From NCBI GenBank assembly GCA_963811895.1, contig CAWETE010000010.1, forward strand, positions 124,001 through 188,000: DNA of 64,000 bases, given 5' to 3'. The notes beneath the pieces are model-generated. The model ran no database searches, had not been told where the DNA came from, and saw only the letters and a list, made by a program, of their open reading frames with translations. The translations under genes were made by a program, and so were the position numbers. Shown in pieces: positions 52,887 to 61,008 of this stretch; the first letter of the stretch is position 1, and every line of letters starts with the position of its first letter. This DNA comes from DASSUW01 sp963811895 (GTDB taxonomy: Bacteria > Actinomycetota > Thermoleophilia > Solirubrobacterales > Solirubrobacteraceae).

Positions 52887-54352
52887 AGACCGGCTCGCGC
52901 TGCGGCGGGCCCGCTTCCTCGGCCTCGGCGGCGGCCAGCGTGAGCACGAAGCAGGCGCCGGGCGGCTCGCGGTCGGCGAGCTCGAGGGTGCCGCCCATCT
53001 TCTCGGCCAGCTCGCGGCCGATCGCCAGCCCGAGGCCGAAGCCGCTCTCCGGGCCGGTCGCGCGGCCGCGGTGGAAGCGCTCGAAGACGTGCTCGCGCTC
53101 CTCGGGCGGGATGCCCGGCCCGTGGTCGGTCACCGAGACGCCCGCGCTGCCCGCGCCGGAGGTGGTGGTGATCGTGATCAGCTGGCCCTGCGGGCCGTAG
53201 CGGAGCGCGTTGTCGATCAGGATCCGCACCACGCGGGCGACGGCGTCGGGGTCGCCGCGGCCCCAGCAGCCCTCGGGCGGCGGCAGCACGCGCAGCTCGA
53301 CGTCGAGCTCTCGCGCGCGCAGGTCGAACTCGGCCGCCACGGCGCGCGCCATCTCGCCCAGCTCGACCGGCTCCGAGCGCAGCTGGACGGCGGCGTCGAG
53401 CCGGCTGAGGTCGAGCAGCTCGCCGGCCAGGGTGGAGAGCCGGCGCAGCTCGCGGCGGGCGTTGGTGACCTGGAGCTGGGCGTCCTCGATGTCCACGCGG
53501 CCGTCGCGCAGGTCCTCCTCCAGCAGCTCCATCGTGCCCTGGAGCATGGTCAGCGGCGTGCGCAGCTCGTGCGAGGCGGTGGAGACGAACGCGCGCCGCG
53601 CGACCTCCTGGCGCCGCAGCGCCTCCTGCATGCGGGCGAGCGTGCGCGCCAGGTCGCCGACCTCGTCGCGCCCGTCGTCCTTCGGGTGCCGGCGCGTCCG
53701 GGCCCTCGGCGGTGATCCTGAGCGCGGTGGCGCGCAGGCGGGCCAGCCGCCGCAGCAGCGTGCTGGAGAGCGCCACGCCGAGCGCGACGGCGACGAGCAT
53801 GCCGAGGCCGGCGGCGACGATCAGGGCGTTGCGGACCTGGTCGACGGCCGTCGTCACCTCGGTCAGCCGCCGGTTCGCGACGAGCGCGCCGACCATCTCG
53901 CCGCTCGCGTAGAGCGGGACGGCGATGCTCACGTCGTCGCCGCTGACCTGGACCACCTCGCGGCCGAGGCGCTGCGCGCGCAGGGCCACGAGGCGCGCGT
54001 CGAGCGGCGGCTCGCCGATCTCCGTGTCGACCAGGAAGCCGCTGACGACCCCGTCGACGTCGAGCGGGTTGGGGCGCGTGAGCGAGGTGTTGGCCACGAG
54101 CACCCGCGCGTCGGTCCGCTGGCGCAGGGCGCGGACCTCGTTGCCGAGGTCGAACTCGTTGTCCCAGGCGCCCTGGATCCGCGGCCCCGCCGAGATCACG
54201 GCGCCCTCGAGGTTGTCGGTGCTCTGCTCGCGCAGCTGCTCGCGCAGCGGGCCGAGCAGGATGCCCGACACCACGGCCAGCGTGATCGCGCTGGTGAGGA
54301 CGAAGGCCAGCAGCAGGCGCCCGCGCAGACCGCCTGGAAGCCGTCCCCTCAT
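52870..54352 (-). CDS. Sensor histidine kinase with HAMP domain (one frame break)
   Basis: This kinase of about 493 aa has two membrane spans (LLLAFVLTSAITLAVVSGIL at about 12-31; ALIVAAGLGMLVAVALGVAL at about 175-195) flanking an outer sensor domain, a HAMP region, a HisKA helix with the phospho-His in AFVSTASHELRTPLTMLQGT, and a HATPase domain (VVRILIDNALRYGPQGQLIT, VTDHGPGIPPEEREHVFERF, GFGLGLAIGRELAEKMGGTL). One extra base near 53690 shifts the frame within HAMP. The response regulator gene upstream overlaps it (ATGA). Confidence 0.88.
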
Positions 54353-55047
54353 GGCTCGCGGAAGCGGTACCCCCGCCCCGGGACGGTGAGGATCAGGGTC
54401 GGCTGCTCGGGCTTGGCCTCGAGCTTCTCGCGCAGGTGGCGGATGTGGACGTCGATCGCGCGCGGATCGCGGTAGGCGCTGTCGCCCCAGATCGAGCGCA
54501 GCAGCTCCTGGCGGTTGAAGGCGTGGCCGGGGCGGCTCATGAGGCGGGCGAGCAGCTCGTACTCGCTGAACGTCACCTTGACCGGGCGGCCCTCCACCTC
54601 GACGCGGCGCTCCTCCTGGTCGAGCAGCACCGGGCCCACCCGCAGGCTGCCCTCCACCACGCGGCCCTGCGCGCGCCGCAGCACGGCGCGGATCCGGCTG
54701 CGCAGCTCGGCGAGGCCGAACGGCTTGGTGACGTAGTCGTCGGCGCCCGCCTCCAGGCCCTGCACGGCGTCGGCCTCGCTGTCGAGCGCGGTGAGCATGA
54801 TGATCGGCACCACGTCGCGGCGGCCGCGCAGCATCCGCGCCACGTCGTGCCCGGTGGGCCCGGCGCCGAGCGCGACGTCGAGCAGCACGACGTCGTACGG
54901 ACGGTCCTGCGCGGCGTCGAGCGCGGCCTGGCCGTCGGCCACCGCGGTCACGCGATGACCCTCGCGCTCGAACGAGCGCGTGAGCATCTCCCGCAGCGGC
55001 CGATCGTCGTCCACCAGCAGGATGTCGAGCGTCGAAGAGGTCTGCAC
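54349..55047 (-). CDS. OmpR/PhoB-family response regulator
   Basis: This 232-aa protein has a receiver domain (ILLVDDDRPLREMLTRSFER, phospho-Asp in YDVVLLDVALGAGPTG at about 58, Lys in GADDYVTKPFGLAELRSRIR) and a winged-helix DNA-binding domain (VTFSEYELLARLMSRPGHAF, AIDVHIRHLREKLEAKPEQP, LILTVPGRGYRFREP). The insertion GAGPTGH after the phosphorylation site is unusual. It starts at a GTG and is divergent from a FAD-dependent oxidoreductase across a 9-bp inverted repeat, a likely binding site. Confidence 0.93.
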   Translation of the reverse strand: MQTSSTLDILLVDDDRPLREMLTRSFEREGHRVTAVADGQAALDAAQDRPYDVVLLDVALGAGPTGHDVARMLRGRRDVVPIIMLTALDSEADAVQGLEAGADDYVTKPFGLAELRSRIRAVLRRAQGRVVEGSLRVGPVLLDQEERRVEVEGRPVKVTFSEYELLARLMSRPGHAFNRQELLRSIWGDSAYRDPRAIDVHIRHLREKLEAKPEQPTLILTVPGRGYRFREP

Positions 55048-55066
55048 GGCCCGCCGAGCGTAGCGA

Positions 55067-55090
55067 TTAAGGGCTGTTAGGAGCCCTTAA
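55067..55090. promoter_or_regulatory. TTAAGGGCT inverted repeat in a divergent promoter
   Basis: TTAAGGGCT (55067-55075) and AGCCCTTAA (55082-55090) are perfect 9-bp arms with a 6-bp spacer (GTTAGG). They lie between the divergent OmpR-type regulator and the FAD-dependent oxidoreductase, 20 and 44 bp from the respective starts, and are the best candidate operator there. Confidence 0.55.
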
Positions 55091-55133
55091 CGGCACCCCT
55101 GAAATCGCCGGGTCGGGGGCAAGGATGCAACTC

Positions 55134-56654
55134 ATGTCGACCCTTGACTTCGAACCCACACGCCGCCGATTCCGGCGTGAGGGGACCGACCGTCCCGTCG
55201 CCGTGCTCGGCGGCGGCCCGGCCGGCCTGACGGCCGGCTACCTGCTCGCGCGGCAGGGCCGTCCCGTGATCGTCTTCGAGGCCGAGGACCAGGTGGGCGG
55301 GATCGCCAAGACCGAGGTGCGCGACGGCTACCGCTTCGACCTGGGCGGCCACCGCTTCTTCACCAAGTCCAAGGAGGTCGACGACCTCTGGCACGAGGTG
55401 ATGAAGGAGGAGTTCCTCAAGCGCCCCCGCCAGTCGCGCATCTTCTGGAACGGCAAGTTCCTCGCCTATCCGCTCGAGGGCATGGACGTGATCAAGCAGC
55501 TCGGCCCGATCGAGCTCGTGCGCTCCGGCCTCTCCTACCTGTGGGCCTCCATGAAGCCCAAGGGCAAGGAGGAGAACCTCGAGCAGTGGGTCTCCAACCG
55601 CTTCGGCAAGCGGCTCTACCAGCACTTCTTCAAGACCTACACCGAGAAGGTGTGGGGCGTCCCGACCACCGAGCTGCGCGCCGAGTGGGCCGCCCAGCGG
55701 ATCAAGGGGCTGTCCTTCTTCTCGGCCGCCAAGGCCGCCTTCTTCGGCAACAAGGGCAACAAGATCAAGTCGCTGATCAACGAGTTCCACTACCCGCGCT
55801 TCGGCCCGGGCCAGATGTGGGAGACGATGGCGGACGAGATCATCGCCGCCGGCGGCGAGGTGCGGCTCAACACGCCGGTCACCGACCTCGAGATCCGCGA
55901 CGGCCGCATCGTCGCGATCGTGGCCGGCGACGAGCGGATCGAGCCGGCCCACGTGATCTCCTCGCTGCCGCTGCGCTCGACCGTCGGCATGGCCGGCGCC
56001 GCCGCGCCCGGCGACGTCCAGGCCGCCGCGCAGGGCCTGCGCTACCGCGACTTCCTCACCGTGGCGCTGATCATCGACGGCGAGGACCTGTTCCCGGACA
56101 ACTGGATCTACATCCACGATCCGGACGTCCGCGTCGGCCGGATCCAGAACTTCCGCTCCTGGAGCCCGTGGATGGTCCCGGACCAGTCCAAGGCCTCGGT
56201 CGGCCTCGAGTACTTCTGCTTCCAGGGCGACGACCTGTGGGACATGGACGACGACGGGCTCGTCGAGCTCGCCAAGCGCGAGCTGGCGCAGCTCGGGCTG
56301 GCCGATCCGTCGAAGGTCGAGAAGGGCTACGTGACGCGCGTGCCCAAGGCCTATCCGATGTACGACGCCGACTACGCCGAGCGCGTGGAGTCGATCAAGG
56401 ACTGGCTGGGCACAGTCGGCAACCTGATCCAGGTCGGCCGCAACGGCCTGCACCGCTACAACAACTCCGACCACTCGATGCTGACGGCGATGCGCGCGGT
56501 GGAGAACATCACGCTGGGCGCCGGCCACGACATCTGGGCGGTCAACGCCGAATCCGTCTACCACGAGGAGACCGTGGCCGACGAGCACCCGTACAAGCGC
56601 GCCCCCGAGACGCGCGCGATGCGGGAGCCGCTCGCCGACGCTCCGGTTTCCTGA
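55134..56654 (+). CDS. FAD-dependent amine-oxidase/UDP-galactopyranose-mutase-like protein
   Basis: This 506-aa flavoprotein has the Rossmann FAD motif VAVLGGGPAGLTAGYLLARQ with EAEDQVGGIAKTE (about 20-60) and RFDLGGHRFFTKSKEVDDLW, typical of the amine oxidase/protoporphyrinogen oxidase/UGM-like group. A C-terminal FAD-contacting region is NGLHRYNNSDHSMLTAMRAV. Such proteins occur in polysaccharide and glycan loci, and two GT-C glycosyltransferases lie nearby, but the substrate is unknown. I prefer ATG 55134 to ATG 55125 because AAGGA then sits 8 bases upstream. Confidence 0.83.
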   Translation: MSTLDFEPTRRRFRREGTDRPVAVLGGGPAGLTAGYLLARQGRPVIVFEAEDQVGGIAKTEVRDGYRFDLGGHRFFTKSKEVDDLWHEVMKEEFLKRPRQSRIFWNGKFLAYPLEGMDVIKQLGPIELVRSGLSYLWASMKPKGKEENLEQWVSNRFGKRLYQHFFKTYTEKVWGVPTTELRAEWAAQRIKGLSFFSAAKAAFFGNKGNKIKSLINEFHYPRFGPGQMWETMADEIIAAGGEVRLNTPVTDLEIRDGRIVAIVAGDERIEPAHVISSLPLRSTVGMAGAAAPGDVQAAAQGLRYRDFLTVALIIDGEDLFPDNWIYIHDPDVRVGRIQNFRSWSPWMVPDQSKASVGLEYFCFQGDDLWDMDDDGLVELAKRELAQLGLADPSKVEKGYVTRVPKAYPMYDADYAERVESIKDWLGTVGNLIQVGRNGLHRYNNSDHSMLTAMRAVENITLGAGHDIWAVNAESVYHEETVADEHPYKRAPETRAMREPLADAPVS

Positions 56655-56743
56655 GTCACGGAACGGACCGTTGGACGCATGTCCGATGGCCCGCCGGGCG
56701 CCCTGATGCGAGATTGAGCATCGTCTGGAGGGCGTACGGATTC

Positions 56744-56759
56744 CGGGCCCTAGGGCCCG
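56744..56759. repeat. 16-bp palindrome CGGGCCCTAGGGCCCG
   Basis: A perfect 16-bp GC-rich palindrome lies in the non-coding stretch after the FAD oxidoreductase gene, 30 bp before a strong terminator. Its role is unknown; as RNA it would form a short stem. Confidence 0.5.
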
Positions 56760-56789
56760 CTCACGGAGGAGGCGCGGAAGGATTCGCTG

Positions 56790-56824
56790 AAACGGCCGGG
56801 TGGCGAGAAGCCACCCGGCCGTTT
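56790..56824 (+). terminator. Strong intrinsic terminator
   Basis: AAACGGCCGGGTGGC (56790-56804) and GCCACCCGGCCGTTT (56810-56824) are perfect 15-bp arms with the loop GAGAA, followed by CCTTTAA. This is the clearest rho-independent terminator in the window and ends the FAD oxidoreductase transcript. Confidence 0.85.
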
Positions 56825-56854
56825 CCTTTAACCGGCGCCGGGTAGCCGCCTCGT

Positions 56855-57150
56855 ATGGGCGACGATGAGCGCGAGGTCGAAGAGGCCCGGGAGCAGATGA
56901 GCGAGCTCGAGGAGGGCGACCCGCCCGAGAAGCTCGAGGACTGGCCCGACGGCAAGGCGAAGTACCTGACCTACGGCGGGCCCGAGGGCACCGAGGGCTA
57001 CGACGAGGGGCCGACCCGCAAGCTCGGCCCGTCCTCGCTGGAGCACCACGAGGACGGCTCGGTCTCGATCGAGGGCGAGAAGGTCGACGACCCCGAGGAG
57101 TACAAGGGCGAGCGGCTGCCCGACGCCCCGCGAACGACGACGAGGGCTAG
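56855..57150 (+). CDS. Small acidic hypothetical protein (frame break near the end)
   Basis: This protein of about 98 aa is very acidic and hydrophilic (EREVEEAREQMSELEEGDPP, EGTEGYDEGPTRKLGPSSLE, GEKVDDPEEYKGERLPDAP). It has no signal peptide or membrane span and may be intrinsically disordered. In the uninterrupted frame it would end RTTTRARCRP at 57163; one missing base near 57128 would instead give an acidic end (NDDEG) stopping at 57150, which fits the composition better. The function is unknown. Confidence 0.6.
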
Positions 57151-57193
57151 GTGTAGGCCCTGAGCACGTTGTTCCGGCCGCCGTGCCCGACGG

Positions 57194-57388
57194 GCGAACG
57201 TCAACTGCGGCTGGGTAGGGAGGCTGGGGAGCCGGCCGTGCGGCAAGCATCCTGCCTAGGTGGGGTCCTGGCCCACTAGAACAGGACACTGTCCTGCCTA
57301 GGGGTCGAAATACGACCCCAGGGCAGGATGCTTCGAAGAAAACCGCCCCCGCCGGCCTCACCGCTCCCCTACCCAGCCGCAGTTCGCC
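57194..57388. repeat. MITE-like non-coding element with terminal and nested inverted repeats
   Basis: The ends are inverted copies: AACTGCGGCTGGGTAGGGAG (57203-57222) and CTCCCCTACCCAGCCGCAGT (57364-57383, plus T), differing by one base, with GGCGAAC flanks outside. Inside are perfect 12-bp arms AAGCATCCTGCC (57245-57256) and GGCAGGATGCTT (57322-57333), the palindrome CAGGACACTGTCCTG (57282-57296), and the hairpin GGGGTCG-AAATA-CGACCCC (57301-57319). There is no coding capacity. It resembles a miniature inverted-repeat element or a structured RNA and fills most of the 57164-57416 gap. Confidence 0.7.
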
Positions 57389-57416
57389 GACTGAACAACC
57401 TGCTCGGTACTTACAG

Positions 57417-58786
57417 CTAGCGCCTGATCCGGCCGCGCCGGGTGACTACGCGGGCGTTGCCCGCCGCGTCGACGGCGCGCACCCGGACCACCACGCGCAC
57501 GTAGCCGCGCCGCGCGAGCGCGCGCCGCAGCCGCCGCGCCACCTTGCGGCTCATCTTCACGCGCACGATCGCCCGCCGGTTGGCGGCCAGGCTGCGATGG
57601 CGGGCCTTGAGCCGCCGGACGCGCCGCATGCGGCTGTTGACCGTCACGCGGCAGGCCTCGTCGCAGCGGAGCTGCACCCGCAGCCGCCGGCCCTTGACGC
57701 CGCGGAAGCGCACGCGCACGTTCGGGGCGGCGAGATCGGGCGCCACGACGGCGCAGGGTGTCGGCGCGCCGTCCTGGATGCGGTAGACCGGACCCGTCAG
57801 GGAGACGGCGTAAAGGCGTCCGCAGGAGTCCTCGCCGAACGAGGACAGCGCGGCGACCGCCAGCGGCTCGGAGCGGTCGTCGGTATCCGGCAGGACGACC
57901 GACCGCAGAGCGCCGAGGGCCGCGTCGCCGTAGAGGTAGCGGCCGTTGAGCGATGGCAGCCCGGGATCGCGGACCACGTAGCCGCCGATGACGGTGTGGA
58001 AGCCGTCGGCGCTCGCGCGGTCGAAGACGGGCTCGGTGAGGGTGCCGACGCACGCGGGGCCCGGCGCCGGCGATCTTGCCCTCGCGGCACGGCCAGCCGA
58101 AGTTGGCGCCCGCGGCGCTGCACCCGGTTGACCTCCTCGCGCGAGACCTGGCCCACGTCGCCGATGAGCATGTCGCCGGTGGCCCGGTCGAACGTGAAGC
58201 GCCACGGGTTGCGCAGGCCCGAAGCCCAGGTCTGCCGCGCTCCGGTGAGCGGGTCGAAGCGGTGGATCTTGCCGTAGGGCCCGCCCGGGTCCTGGGCGTT
58301 CGCTCCCGAGGCGTTGTCGCCGATGCTCGCGTACAGCATCGCGTCCGGCCCGAACTGGAGCTGACCGCCGTTGTGATTCGTGGCGGAGTGCCCGGTCGCG
58401 TACACGGGGCGGCGCGTGAGCGGGTCGGCAAGGTTGGGGTCGGCCGCCGAGCGCCGGTACTCGAGGATCTCGACGTCGCCGTTCGGCTTGGAGGTCAGGA
58501 AGACGTAGAAGCGGCCGCTCGTGGCGTAGTCGGGCGGGAATGCGATCGACAGCAGGCCACGCTCCTCCGCGCTGCTGTCGGTGATGCCCGTGACGTCGAG
58601 GAACGTGCCGCCGCCGACGATCTTCACGAGGCCGGCCTGCTCGACCACGAAGAGCCGGTCGTCATTGGGTGGCGACGCCACGTGGACGGGGGACTGGAAG
58701 TCGCCGAGCTTGACCAGCTCGGGGGCGGCGGAGGCCGGCGCGGCGGCCACGAGGACCAGCACGGCGGCCAGCAGCGCGGCGCGCAT
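57417..58786 (-). CDS. Exported PQQ-dependent sugar dehydrogenase-like protein (two frame breaks)
   Basis: This protein of about 455 aa has a signal peptide (MRAALLAAVLVLVAAAPASA) and the six-bladed propeller of soluble aldose/glucose dehydrogenases: GDFQSPVHVASPPNDDRLFV, EERGLLSIAFPPDYATSGRF, HSATNHNGGQLQFGPDAMLY (catalytic His region), GLRNPWRFTFDRATGDMLIG and, after the frame changes, GANFGWPCREG. Breaks near 58110 and 58065 each equal one extra base. A basic Ig-like tail of about 100 residues follows the propeller (RLRVQLRCDEACRVTVNSRM to VVTRRGRIRR). The rhodanese gene upstream shares one base (TGATG). Confidence 0.83.
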
Positions 58787-59121
58787 CAATGGGCCGCCAC
58801 GTGTCCGCCGTCGGGCTCGAGCGGCAGGCCCTGCTCCTCCCACGCCACCAGCCCGCCGTCCATCGAGTAGGCGTCGTAGCCGGCCCGGCGGAAGGCGCCG
58901 GCGGCCATGCTCGAGCGCGAGCCCACGCGGCAGTAGAAGACGACCGGCTTGTCGCGGTCGATGGTGTCCGCCTGCGCCGCGACGAGCGGGAGCTCGATGT
59001 GGCGCGCGCCGGAGACGTGCCCGGACTCGTACTCGTAGTCCTCGCGCACATCGACCAGCTGGATCTCGCCAGCCTCGTGGCGCTTCCGCACCTGCTCCGG
59101 CGCCACGTCGACCTCGGACAT
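58786..59121 (-). CDS. Rhodanese-domain protein
   Basis: This 111-aa protein is a single rhodanese domain: IQLVDVREDYEYESGHVSGA, RHIELPLVAA and the active-site loop VVFYCRVGSRSSMAAGAFRR, with Cys at about 64. It has no signal peptide. Single-domain rhodaneses handle persulfide sulfur; the partner here is unknown. It is immediately upstream of, and overlaps by one base, the PQQ dehydrogenase gene. Confidence 0.9.
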   Translation of the reverse strand: MSEVDVAPEQVRKRHEAGEIQLVDVREDYEYESGHVSGARHIELPLVAAQADTIDRDKPVVFYCRVGSRSSMAAGAFRRAGYDAYSMDGGLVAWEEQGLPLEPDGGHVAAH

Positions 59122-59136
59122 GCGCGATCACGGTAC

Positions 59137-59148
59137 TAGGGTGCGCCC
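59137..59148 (+). promoter_or_regulatory. Leaderless-type -10 element
   Basis: TAGGGT (59137-59142) plus six bases (GCGCCC) precede the GTG at 59149, the same geometry as at 12982, 17359, 43258 and 61009. Confidence 0.5.
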
Positions 59149-60429
59149 GTGCCCGCGTGGGTCAACTGGTCGCGCACCCAGCGCTGTGAGCCGGCGGCGA
59201 TCGAGCGGCCGGGATCGCGCGCGGAGCTGGCCGACGTGCTCGGCCGCGCCGCCGGGCCGGTGCGCGTGGCGGGGGCCGGGCACTCGTTCACGGAGGCCGT
59301 GCTGACCCCCGGCACGCTGCTCTCGCTCGACCGGATGGCCGGCGTGCTCGACGTCGACGGCCCGCTCGTGCGGGTGGAGGCCGGCATGTCGCTGCACCGG
59401 CTCAGCCGTGAGCTGCACCTGCGCGGGCTGGCGCTGCCGAACCTCGGCGACATCGACGTGCAGTCGATCGCCGGCGCGCTGGCGACCGGCACGCACGGGA
59501 CGGGGGCGCGGCTGCCGAACCTGTCGGCCCAGGTCGAGGCGATCGAGCTGGTGCTCGGCGACGGCAGCGAGCGCGAGCTCACGGGCGGCGACCTGTTGCG
59601 GGCGGCCAGGGTCGGGCTCGGCGCGCTCGGCGTCGTGACGGCCGTGACGCTGCGCTGCGTGCCGAGCTTCCGGCTGCACGCGGTCGACGCGCCCGAGCCG
59701 CTCGAGGACGTCCTCGCCTCGCTCGGCGAGCGCGCCGAGGCGCACGACCACTTCGAGTTCTGGACCTTCCCGCATTCGCCGCTGGCCCTGACCCGCACGA
59801 ACACGCGCACCGAGGCGCCGCGCCACGCGCCCGGCCGCAACCGCGAGTGGCTCGAGGACGTGCTCGTCGACAACCACGTCTTCGGCCTCTTCAACCGCGC
59901 CGCGCGGCGCTTCCCCGGAGCGATCCCGGCCATCAACCGGACGATGTCGCGCGCCGCCTCGCGGCGCGAGCGCGTCGACTGGTCGTTCCGCGTCTTCGCC
60001 AGCCCGCGGCTCGTGCGCTTCTTCGAGATGGAGTACGCGATCCCGCGCGAGCACGCCGCCGACGCCGTGCGCGGCGCGCGCGAGATCCTCGAGCGGTATC
60101 CCGTCTCGTTCCCGATCGAGCTGCGCTTCGTGGCCGCCGACGACGCCCTCTTGTCACCCGCGTACGGCCGCGACAGCGCCTTCGTCGCCGTGCACCTGTT
60201 CGAGGGCATGGCGTGGGAGGCGCCGTTCCGCGAGGTCGAGGCGCTGATGAGCGGCTTCGGCGGCCGGCCGCACTGGGGCAAGTGGTCGTTCCTGGGGGCT
60301 GAGGAGCTGGCCCCGCGCTACCCGGAGTGGGGCGCCTTCCGGGCGGCGCGGGCCGAGCTCGACCCCGAGGGGCGGTTCGAGAACGAGTGGGTCCGGCGCG
60401 TGCTCGGGCCTACTAGGGGAGCAGGGTGA
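59149..60429 (+). CDS. FAD-linked sugar-1,4-lactone oxidase (ALO/GULO family)
   Basis: This 426-aa flavoprotein matches D-arabinono-/L-gulono-1,4-lactone oxidases. The FAD attachment region is VRVAGAGHSFTEAVLTPGT (His about 45), followed by LPNLGDIDVQSIAGALATGT and HGTGARLPNLSAQVEAIELV. The C-terminal ALO domain has the family signature GGRPHWGKWSFLGAEELAPR and ends DPEGRFENEWVRRVLG. It oxidises an aldonolactone or alditol; the natural substrate here is unknown. It starts at GTG and converges with the gene at 60413 (17-bp overlap). Confidence 0.88.
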   Translation: MPAWVNWSRTQRCEPAAIERPGSRAELADVLGRAAGPVRVAGAGHSFTEAVLTPGTLLSLDRMAGVLDVDGPLVRVEAGMSLHRLSRELHLRGLALPNLGDIDVQSIAGALATGTHGTGARLPNLSAQVEAIELVLGDGSERELTGGDLLRAARVGLGALGVVTAVTLRCVPSFRLHAVDAPEPLEDVLASLGERAEAHDHFEFWTFPHSPLALTRTNTRTEAPRHAPGRNREWLEDVLVDNHVFGLFNRAARRFPGAIPAINRTMSRAASRRERVDWSFRVFASPRLVRFFEMEYAIPREHAADAVRGAREILERYPVSFPIELRFVAADDALLSPAYGRDSAFVAVHLFEGMAWEAPFREVEALMSGFGGRPHWGKWSFLGAEELAPRYPEWGAFRAARAELDPEGRFENEWVRRVLGPTRGAG

Positions 60430-60853
60430 GCGTCGCGGCCGTGCGGGTCGCGCTGAGCTGGCGCAGCCGCGCCGTCCCGCGCGCGCCGGCGTAGTCGCCG
60501 GTCCCGCCGACGATCGCCCACGTGCTGACCGGGTTCGTGTGGCTGAGCACGCCGGCGAGCTGGAGCGAGCCGCCGGCCAGGTTGACGGACGCCGTGCAGT
60601 CCTCGCCCCGGCGCTCGGCGCCCAGATAGACGCAGGTCCAGTGGACGCGGCCGGCGTTGCGGCCTTCCTGCTGCAGACTGCCGCGGCAGGCGAGCAGGTC
60701 GCCGAGGCTGTCGCCGCGGCGGCCGTTGTCGGCGGTCCCGCAGCGCTGTTCGACCGACACGAGCTCGAGCGTGCCCGGCGCGTCCTGGGCGCCGGCGGCG
60801 CCGGTCAAGGCGAGGACGGCGAGTCCGGCGACGATGGCGATCTTGAACTTCAT
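60413..60853 (-). CDS. Secreted allene-oxide-cyclase/dirigent-like barrel protein
   Basis: This 146-aa protein has a signal peptide (KFKIAIVAGLAVLALTGAAG) and a small beta-barrel with the hallmark AIVGGTGDYAGARGTARL near the C-terminus, as in allene oxide cyclase-like and dirigent-like proteins. Cysteines (VEQRCGTAD, LLACRGSL, VHWTCVYLG, GEDCTASV) could make two disulfides. A strong ribosome site (GGAGGTG) precedes the ATG, and TAGCTT at 60891-60886 may be its -10. It is divergent from a two-component system that could regulate it. The ligand is unknown. Confidence 0.75.
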   Translation of the reverse strand: MKFKIAIVAGLAVLALTGAAGAQDAPGTLELVSVEQRCGTADNGRRGDSLGDLLACRGSLQQEGRNAGRVHWTCVYLGAERRGEDCTASVNLAGGSLQLAGVLSHTNPVSTWAIVGGTGDYAGARGTARLRQLSATRTAATLTLLP

Positions 60854-60909
60854 GGTGCACCTCCGGGTCGTGGTCGGTGCCGAAGCTAGATCCGGCCGGC
60901 GGCGCGCAC

Positions 60910-60975
60910 ATCGGCCGGCGGAGTGGACTCGCGCTCGCCCGATCGGGCGATTCTGGGCTCGCCCGGCCGGCCGAT
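60910..60975. promoter_or_regulatory. 66-bp nested palindrome in a divergent promoter
   Basis: The core TCGCCCGATCGGGCGA (60935-60950) is a perfect 16-bp palindrome. Outer arms ATCGGCCGGC (60910-60919) and GCCGGCCGAT (60966-60975) are perfect 10-bp inverted repeats with exactly the same centre (60942.5). It lies between the secreted barrel protein and the two-component genes. Confidence 0.65.
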
Positions 60976-61008
60976 GCGCGGCGCCGCGGGCGGGGCTACG
61001 GTTGGTTC

